Positions 57,371-64,000 of a stretch of DNA of 64,000 nt are shown here, one piece after another. The notes beneath the pieces were generated by a model, which saw nothing but the letters and a program-made list of their open reading frames with translations, had not been told where the DNA came from and did not search any database. This DNA comes from Aphidius gifuensis (Eukaryota > Arthropoda > Insecta > Hymenoptera > Braconidae): contig NC_057788.1 of assembly GCF_014905175.1 (NCBI RefSeq), positions 19,810,154 through 19,874,153 on the forward strand, in the 5' to 3' direction. Both the position numbers and the translations under genes were made by a program. Positions within the stretch are counted from its first letter, which is position 1, and each line of letters begins with the position of its first letter.

Positions 57371-57545
57371 GACTTCCACATTGATCCACGACCAGATGAT
57401 CATCATTATTGGTGTTTTCGAGAAGATTTTGTGCAGTCGAAAACTCGAGTCTTTATTTTACATCGCCTTTTTGTTGTAACGATGACAACATTTTCGATGA
57501 AAATTACTGTATAGGCTCTGCACATAGCTTTAACAGTAATTTTTG

Positions 57546-57624
57546 TTTGCCGTAGCCCGGGATCGAACTCGAGACGTTTGGGTGGAGAGTTAAGAGCGCT
57601 ATCCACTACTCCAAACGAGCCGGC
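57546..57624 (-). other. tRNA-like sequence
   Basis: The minus strand reads 'ccggctcgtttggagtagtg' 'gatagcgctctt' ... 'gagttcgatcccgggctac'. A- and B-box-like parts are good; a variable intron-like middle ('aactctccacccaaacg') is odd. Probably SINE-derived or a tRNA pseudogene. Confidence 0.5.
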
Positions 57625-57629
57625 TTTTA

Positions 57630-58150
57630 TTTATTTAAATATTATTAAACAGTTCAACTGAGTTTAATACTTAAATAATTGATTTTTAAAAAAAATTCAT
57701 TTGAACGTATCAAGCAATAGTTATCTCGCGGGCTTAAAGAATCATTATTATAATAACAATAAAATGATTATAAATATATATAAATGATAATTATAACAAC
57801 AATAATTTTGATAATATTACCAATTATTCACAATAGTATTGATATTAATAATAATATCTATAATAATAATATTTTGAATATAAATACTAATAATTATCAA
57901 TATTTATATATGAATGTTATTGTCAATGTTATTATTTATATTATTAATATCACTGATATTATTATAAATCGATAATATTATTGTTATTATTACTAATATT
58001 ATATTTTTGAAATTATTATTTTATTTATACTATGGTTATATATGAATAATATTATTATAAATAATAATAACTCCAATAATATTATGTTAACAATAATATC
58101 AATATAATATTAGTAATAATAACGATGGTATCAATTATATTGTCGCATTA
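57630..58150. other. AT-rich 'aataatatta' low-complexity stretch
   Basis: Simple AT repeat 'aataataatatt' and variants; the ORF at 57784 follows it. Confidence 0.6.
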
Positions 58151-58159
58151 AAGAATGAA

Positions 58160-58672
58160 GTGCCAAAAACGTCAATTTTAAAGGAAAAAGGGCGTAAGTG
58201 CAAATTTATAAATTTTCGGGTTATTCATCTAATTTTAATACTTAAAAAAAAAGGGAAAATGGGCGTAACAACCTTTGATAAAGGATAAAGGGCGTATGTC
58301 CAAGGATTTACGCCTTTTTTCCCGTTATCAAAATAATTTTTGATAAAAGATGAAAGGCATATTTTCAATTTTATTTGAAATTTATTTAATGGCAGGATTT
58401 TTTAAATCATTGATTGTATACTGATAATTATACATAATTTATTATCAATACGAAAAACATAAAAATAATTACAAATCTTCATCTTTTATTAAAAATGATT
58501 TTGAGAATGGAAAAAAGGCGTAAGTCCCTGAACATACGCACTTTTTTTTTTTCTTTAAGCCTTAAAATTAGATGCAAAGCCCGAAAATTTATAAATTCGC
58601 ACTCACGCCCTTTTTCTTTTAGAAAAAAAAAATTCCTAAAAATGGCACTTACGCCCTTCTTCCATTAATGTG
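58160..58672. mobile_element. Hairpin element, 'agggcgtaagtg' arms
   Basis: 'aatgaagtgccaaaaa' and 'aaaagggcgtaagtgcaaat' 'ttataaattttcggg' face 'cccgaaaatttataaatt' and 'actcacgccctttt' and 'atggcacttacgccc'. 'ggcgta' recurs as short direct repeats inside. Confidence 0.7.
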
Positions 58673-58859
58673 ACGATATAAATAATAAAATTTATAATAA
58701 TAATATTCGAAATATAAATACTAATAATTATTATTAACTAATAATATTTATATTCGAATATTATTGTCAGGATTAATATTATTATTATTATTATTAATAT
58801 TCAGCGTGACATAAAACTACTCTGAAAGAAGTTTCACTTCCCCCGCGCGTACTCGCAAC

Positions 58860-58980
58860 ACGCTAATTTTTTTTTCCGTCTTCCATTTGAGGGTGCCATT
58901 GTTCACTGAGAGAGCCGTAAAGCTCATACGTTTTTTAACAGCAGCTCTATCGTGTTTACTTTGAGGCTCTCTCGAAAGAT
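58860..58980. repeat. Second copy of the 42141 segment
   Basis: 'ccgtcttccatttgagggtg', 'ccattgttcactgagagagc', 'cgtaaagctcatacgttttt' and 'tttgaggctctctc' as at 42.1-42.2 kb. Confidence 0.8.
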
Positions 58981-58984
58981 TCTG

Positions 58985-59405
58985 GATACGTATACGAAAA
59001 TATTGGATTCTCATTAATATACAGTATATTATATACATAAAAAATACATTATATTATATTCACATATTTATTGCTCTCTAGCGGATCTCAGCAGAGCACA
59101 CTTAGAATGAAAGTTTTAATGAAGAAAAATAATTATAAATAATTATAAACAATTTTATAATCATTTAATCATAAATTTATTTATACCTCTGGTAACTACA
59201 ATACATAAATATAAATATATATAATTTTTTGAAAAAAATGGATGCAAGAATATTGATTCTTCAAACATTGTTGGTGATATTATGTACACTTTGGTTACAG
59301 CTATTTTTAATACCTGAGTAATTATTAATATGTTGCAAATTAGATAAATTATAGTCAATTATCTGATATTATGTATACGTATAACGATCACAATATCTCT
59401 AAGTT
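58985..59405. other. AT-rich, no gene identified
   Basis: No recognised repeat or exon in this stretch. Confidence 0.3.
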
Positions 59406-59409
59406 AATT

Positions 59410-60050
59410 GAGGGTCTGGATGCAATAACACGTTGAGCGCTCGAAGTCAAGAAAATGCTATGTTGCTGTGGGTGAAAAATAAGAAAAATTAAAATTGAAA
59501 AATAAAAAAAAAAAAAAATACAGTCGTCAATAAAATTAAAAAATACATGTTTTTCTCCAAATAAACTTTTTTATATGATAATTATAGGATAAAAAAAACG
59601 AAATTTTTTTTTTTTGAGAAAAATACTTTTTTTTAATCATGTAACTCGAGACAACTTCTTTAAAAAGTAATAAATCGACTTGAAATTTTGACTGTAGCTT
59701 CATTATAAGCTACCGATTGCAACAGTATAATAAAAAAACTCATTTATTCATATTGTTTAATTTTTATTATGATTATTTAATGTCGAGGAAAAATTCAATT
59801 TGTCTAACTTTGAATGAAAAAAGAGTCGGAGAAATTTAAAAATTGAGTAACTTGTCAGTGGCAATATTGTTAAGCAGTATATCAAGAAGTTTTTTACAAA
59901 TTATCAGATATTTTTAATAATTATTTACTGAGTTATTAATTTAACAACAAATTGCGAGCTGCCGTTAGGGCTATGTATGCGTGATCGTCAGCCCCCTCTC
60001 TCGCGAACGCGTATGTTCGCGCGTTTGTATAACCATAAAAAAAAAATTTT
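59410..60050. repeat. Larger dispersed repeat, inverted relative of 44759-46815
   Basis: Contains inverted copies of 46600-46815 (59410-59600) and 44985-45255 (59630-59895), then the hairpin left arm and loop of 44759-44983 in direct orientation (59900-60045). The combination shows one larger element, rearranged at one or both loci. Confidence 0.75.
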
Positions 60051-60074
60051 ATATAACTTAAGATGAGACACTAA

Positions 60075-60300
60075 CTGACTTGTTACTCTATGTGGTACAA
60101 TAAAACAGATCTAAAGAGATCTGTACGGATCTAAGTAAATATATACAGATCTACAGATATCTATCTTTTTACTATACTTTGGTCACTACGCGTCAGATCT
60201 AGGCATATTCCCCGTGATTTCTTTAGATCACGCCCTAAGAGGAATCTAATCAGATCTGGCCATATAGATCTAACCAGATACAAACTATTTTTTCCCGGGT
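60075..60300. repeat. Cluster of 'cagatct' motifs
   Basis: More than ten 'agatct(a/g)' motifs between 60105 and 60290, in a degenerate tandem layout. Noncoding. Confidence 0.5.
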
Positions 60301-60345
60301 CTTTAAAAAATATACCACATGAATATTCTTTGTTTTTATTAAAGT

Positions 60346-62121
60346 GAAACTTCTTTAGGATGGGCAGTAAAAAAAAAAAACAAAAGATGGATGCAACGAA
60401 AGTAACGATATGAAGGTAAGTAATATTTTAAATTATATTCTATCTTGTTTTGTTTATTTATTCCCTTGACAACGCTAGGAAAAAATTTGTTTAAATTTGT
60501 TTTAAAAGTTTAGTTTCATGAAAGATTCAAGAGACAAAGGTGAGTCTAAGCTTAAAACTAAAAAATTAAAATTTAAAATACGACCATGTGCTATACCAAT
60601 GTTTGGTAATTGTTATGAGATATATATTGGTAGAATTTTGGTAGATTATTATTTAAAAAATGAACAAACAATGTTGAAAATAAAAATATAAATTACAATG
60701 TTAATTCAATTGAAAATAATAAAAAAATCATGAAAGTCTTAAATGTTTCTGAGAAAAATGATACAACTAAAAATATATCTGCACTTTTGAGTCGAGGAAA
60801 TAGTCAAAGAGTAAGTGAATTTTTAAATTAATCTTTGAAATATAAATAAAAGAAAAAACATGAAATTAATGACAATAATTAATTTACAATATAGAGAGAA
60901 GGTTTTTCAAAGTTATATATTAATAAAATATATGAATTTCACATGAGGCTATGGAATAAAAATGTGAAAATGACAATGACATCAGTATCTGGACATTTGA
61001 TAACTTATGAATTCAATGGTGCTTATAGAAAATGGACTGGCTGTCATCAATTGATTTTGATGTTCCAGTAACAAAACCATGTCCAGAAAATTTTACAAAA
61101 ATAAAACGTACATTAGAACGTGAAATACGTCAATGTGATGCATTAATAATATGGACAGATTGTGATAGAGAAGGTGAAAATATTGACTTTGAAATAATAA
61201 ATGTTTGTCAAGCTGTCAAAAGAAATATTAAAGTATACAGAGCTAAATTTTCTGAAATAACAAATGCATCAATAACAAGAGCAATACAAATACTTGATGA
61301 ACCACAAAAAAATGTTAGTGATGGTTTTGTTGTTGAAAGATACTTGACAATTAAAAGATTTAAACCTGAGACATACTGTATCAGACAATTATGACAATAT
61401 TAATGTAACAAACAGAACATCAAACATGGGGTAATTATGCACAACGTGTACTTCAAGATGGTATAACACCACGTGCTGGTAAAAAAGTCATCAAGCACAT
61501 CCTCCAATATATTCAACAAAATTTAGAAATAATTTATAAGGTAATGAAGCTAAAGTATATGAATTTATTGTACGTCATTTTTTAGCATGTATATCAAAAA
61601 ATGCTGAGGGTTATGAAGCAACAGTTGACATTGATATTGCTGGTGAAAAATTTATATCCAATTGTTTACAAATAATTGCTAAAACTTGAAAATGATCTTA
61701 AGCATATTAATAATTATTAATTTGTTGCATTAGAACATGCTAATTTGATTGATGAAGCATTAGCTGAATATCTAGATGAAAGACCAACTGGTGATGGTCA
61801 TATAGGAATGATAACACCTACTGAAGAAGTACCAATATTTAAATGTCCAAAATGTGGACAAAATATGGAACTACATGAACATAAAGAAATTGAAAAAAAA
61901 TATATTGCTGTATGGGTTTTCCAGATTGTAAAAATTCAATATGGTTTCAAGATACAATTAATAACATTGAAATATTACAAGAAACATGTGATAAATGTAC
62001 TGGTAATCCTAAAAAATTAAAATTTAGAATACGACCAGGTGTTATATCAATGTCTGGTAATTTTCATAAGACTTGTACTGGTTGTAATAATAATATACTT
62101 AATCAAATAATGAGTATTTGA
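60346..62121 (+). pseudogene. TOP3A: Topoisomerase III-alpha pseudogene, internally deleted, with leader exons
   Basis: After 'aagtgaaacttctttagg' and two short leader exons (ATGAAG then GTAAGT; FHERFKRQ then GTGAGT) a zinc-finger scrap (60546-60640) is followed by MKVLNVSEKNDTTKNISALL (60730) to a GTAAGT. The next exon from 60897 reads REGFSKLYINKIYEFHMRLW, MTMTSVSGHLI, then, after a 1-nt shift at about 61035, CPENFTKIKRTLEREIRQCD and LIIWTDCDREGENI (TOPRIM acids, intact). NVSD is joined to FVVERYLTIKRFKPE, skipping over 100 residues. YAQRVLQDG follows, the active-site Tyr region is absent, and LIDEALAEYLDERP leads to a zinc finger FKCPKCGQNMELHE and CDKCTGNP. Not functional; introns are kept, so it is not a retrocopy. 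Confidence 0.75.
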
Positions 62122-62199
62122 AATGAATTTTTTAAATAAACAAATAATACACAAGGTAGTGGTTATTTAAATGCTTGACATAATACGACAGCAACATCA

Positions 62200-62403
62200 T
62201 AATCACAACACAAACAACAACAAATAATGTGTGAATAAAATGTGTTACTACGTAAACGTAAAGATGATAAAGATGGTATTTTAGATTGTATTGGATTTCC
62301 AGAGACAATCAATGACATTGAAACATGTGTTAAATTAATGTCTGGTATTATTCATAAAACTTGTATTGGTGGTTGTAATAATATTTTTATCATCAAATAA
62401 TGA
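62200..62403 (+). pseudogene. Extra Top3-alpha zinc-finger copy
   Basis: Reads RKRKDDKDGILDCIGFPETI, then NDIETCVKLMSGIIHKTC and GGCNNIF. Matches 18788-19018 and 61920-62121; tandem, with the preceding 60-bp spacer ('caaataatacacaaggtagt') repeated at 62460. Confidence 0.6.
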
Positions 62404-62870
62404 GTATTCGAAATGAATCTCTATTTTGAATCGTGTATGAATTTGTCAATCAGTAAATGAACAAATAATACACAAGATAGTGGTTATTCAAGTATTTGTG
62501 CTTGTTATGATCGTGCTTGTCATGATTAAAATAAATTCAAGATCTTAAATGAATTTGTTAAAGACAAAAAAATGGAACAGATGATTAAATATTGAATCAT
62601 TAAATGGAACAATAATATGATTATGAAAATATAATTATAAAATCAAAATAACAACAACAATATTATCAATCATAATAGTACAAATACATGGTGGTGGTGG
62701 TGGTGGTGGTTAATAAGCTCATAAAAAAGACGTTGAAAAATTTTTTTAACATCAAATAGTTTGCTTTGTTTTGTTTTTTTTTTTTTATTCAAATATATTG
62801 AGGAGATAGATCCTAAATTAAAATCAAATTTATTTCCATTATAATTTGTATTATTTTTGTTTATATTTTT
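62404..62870. repeat. Spacer of the composite repeat
   Basis: Counterpart of 17930-18480: GGTGGTGG tract at 62691, 'caagatcttaaatgaatttg' and the long T-tract before the J-domain exon. Confidence 0.6.
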
Positions 62871-62881
62871 CAGGCTGTAAC

Positions 62882-63365
62882 ATGTCAGATTACGAGGCTG
62901 AAATTGATTTAATATTCAATAATATTCAAAGCTTGAGTCATCTGAAATTGATATATCGGAAAAATATCAAAAAATATCATCTAGATAAAAATCCTGATGA
63001 TGAAAGATCAACTGTAAAAACTCAGTATTTCATAAATATATATGAAAGAAGATATTTTTCAATTGGTAATTGTTTTTTTTTTACAATAATCTCGACATTT
63101 TAAAATATAAATTTTATATGGTTTTCTTTTGTTCTATGCCTAATAGTTGAAGAACAACAACAGCAACATCATCAACAACAACAACAACAACAACAACCAC
63201 AACAACAACCACAACAACAACCACAACAACAACAACAACAACAACAACAACAGCAACAATATAAGGAACAACAACAACAGCAAAGAAAAGATGATTTATA
63301 TGACCCTTTCGAAATTGATTCAGATATTGATTCTGATGTTGAAATAATTTATGAAGCACATAATC

Positions 63366-63419
<54 letters not shown>

Positions 63420-63460
63420 TGTATCGTCTCCATCAGCAAATCAGAAGATTCAAAATATAA
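62882..63460 (+). CDS. J-domain protein with polyQ tail, two exons
   Basis: Exon 1, 62882-63065, follows a TTTTTCAG acceptor seven bases upstream of the ATG; MSDYEAEIDLIFNNIQSLSH then LKLIYRKNIKKYHLDKNPDD. The HPD motif is HLD here (HPD in the 17.7 kb copy), which would weaken Hsp70 stimulation. A GTAATT donor and a short intron to an acceptor TAATAG; exon 2, 63147-63460, reads EEQQQQHHQQ, long polyQ interrupted by Pro, then RKDDLYDPFEIDSDIDSDVE, more polyQ and YRLHQQIRRFKI before the stop. Phases agree (SIV across the junction). The J-domain is short, lacking clear helix IV. No stop breaks it, so it could be expressed. Confidence 0.55.
63150..63415. repeat. (CAA)n tracts
   Basis: Two CAA-rich tracts, 63170-63285 and 63363-63415, encode the polyQ. 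The opposite-strand polyVal frame and the third-frame polyAsn are shadows. Confidence 0.9.
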
Positions 63461-63684
63461 ATTCAACGTCAATATTTACAAATACAAAAACAGCAAAAAA
63501 AAATAAAAAAATATAAACAATTAAAAAAAAAAAAACATCTCTACACAACACGAAATTGAATTCAATATTATAATTTAATAAATCATAATTATTTATTTTA
63601 TTTTTCAAAAATTGTTTAAAATAAATCTTGATAAAAAAAAAAAATAATGATTTTTTATTCATATCCTTCTCCAAACATCTTTTT

Positions 63685-63800
63685 AGAACTTAGAAAAAAT
63701 AAGTAGACCTGTGGTCCAGAAATCGAGGCGTTTGCCTGATAAGCAAAAGACCCGGGTTCGATTCCGGTCGGGGAACTTCTTTATTTTTTCTAAGCTTCTG
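63685..63800 (+). mobile_element. tRNA-like foldback element, copy 3
   Basis: 'gacctgtggtccagaaatcg' 'aggcgtttgcctgataagca' 'aaagacccgggttcgattcc' is flanked by 'aacttagaaaaaataa' and 'ttattttttctaagcttct'. The anticodon loop would be CTGATAA, with the TTTGC/GCAAA stem intact. The acceptor ends pair poorly. Opposite orientation to copies 1 and 2. Confidence 0.65.
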
Positions 63801-64000
63801 TATTTTTCATTTTATTTTCATTTTCAAATTCACGAATAATTTTTTTTTATTTCAAAATTAATAGAAGTAACCTTGAGTTTATTTATTTTTACTCGTTACT
63901 ATGTAAAAAACAAAAATATAACGAAATTACATATAACAAGAGCAAACGATTACCATAGTTACGTTTTATTTTCTGACAAAAGAACAGGAAAATAAAAATA
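63801..64000. other. AT-rich window end
   Basis: No feature recognised. Confidence 0.3.

Larger units (their letters stand above)
56812..58847. repeat. 2 kb interval bounded by inverted GAAGTGAAACTTCTTT motifs
   Basis: 'gaagtgaaacttcttta' at 56813 faces 'aaagaagtttcacttc' at about 58828-58842. The same motif starts every Top3-alpha composite copy (19420, 41785, 60346). Inside are tandem repeats, a tRNA-like sequence, an AT-rich region and a hairpin, listed separately. Whether it is one element is unproven. Confidence 0.4.

Noticed and set aside
63114..63359. Minus-strand polyvaline ORF and third-frame polyasparagine ORF
   Set aside because: Shadows of the CAA repeats that encode polyQ on the plus strand.
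1..64000. Polydnavirus (bracovirus) segment
   Set aside because: No excision motif or recognisable bracovirus gene family seen; the JmjC gene alone is not enough.

Overview
This 64 kb window looks like a stretch of a very AT-rich insect nuclear genome. A parasitoid wasp is my guess, from the mix of element families and the short introns, but nothing in the sequence fixes the species. There are no bacterial operons, no rRNA and no CRISPR. Almost everything is transposon-derived or repetitive, and no protein gene can be read as both complete and intact. Coding remnants keep plausible GT/AG junctions in several places, so many are old genomic pieces rather than processed copies.

Layout. 1-3.4 kb: diverged repeats and a 2.1 kb palindrome whose centre holds two nested inverted-repeat elements. 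3.7-7.1 kb: a RING-like fragment, two copies of an A-rich repeat, the 3' part of a Helentron (helicase plus endonuclease) and a Cys-rich fragment. 7.2-11.4 kb: a decayed Helitron carrying a nested TIR element with a 51-bp minisatellite. 11.4-13.2 kb: an intronless KDM4-type JmjC gene with one frameshift, beside a Cys-rich membrane-anchored-looking ORF. 14-15.7 kb: an F-box/LRR gene, a Helitron 3' end and RPA1-like exons. 16-22 kb: MITEs, tandem repeats and a minus-strand copy of a composite repeat carrying a J-domain exon and topoisomerase III-alpha zinc-finger pieces. 22.7-30.2 kb: tRNA-like elements, small MITEs, zinc-finger remnants and a second Helentron split by a 2 kb insertion. 30.4-32.4 kb: a mariner-type transposase. 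33-39 kb: degenerate host-like exons on the minus strand (a TMX1-like thioredoxin domain, coiled coil, charged exons) with a gypsy-type gag-protease element inside them. 40-49 kb: MITEs, hairpins and tandem repeats with a MULE exon. 49.3-51.6 kb: a Foldback element whose loop encodes a MULE first exon. 52-56.8 kb: a TIR element, an acidic repeat gene and a P-element transposase remnant. 56.8-60.3 kb: repeats and hairpins. 60.3-63.5 kb: the fullest copy of the Top3-alpha/J-domain composite. 63.7 kb: a third tRNA-like foldback.

Most notable items: the KDM4-like JmjC gene with its Cys-rich neighbour (possibly of viral or element origin); repeated capture and duplication of DNA-processing genes (topoisomerase III-alpha, an RPA1 OB-fold) with a J-domain gene; and a tRNA-like sequence carried inside a small foldback element at three places. 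All identifications come from reading motifs by eye; no database search was run.
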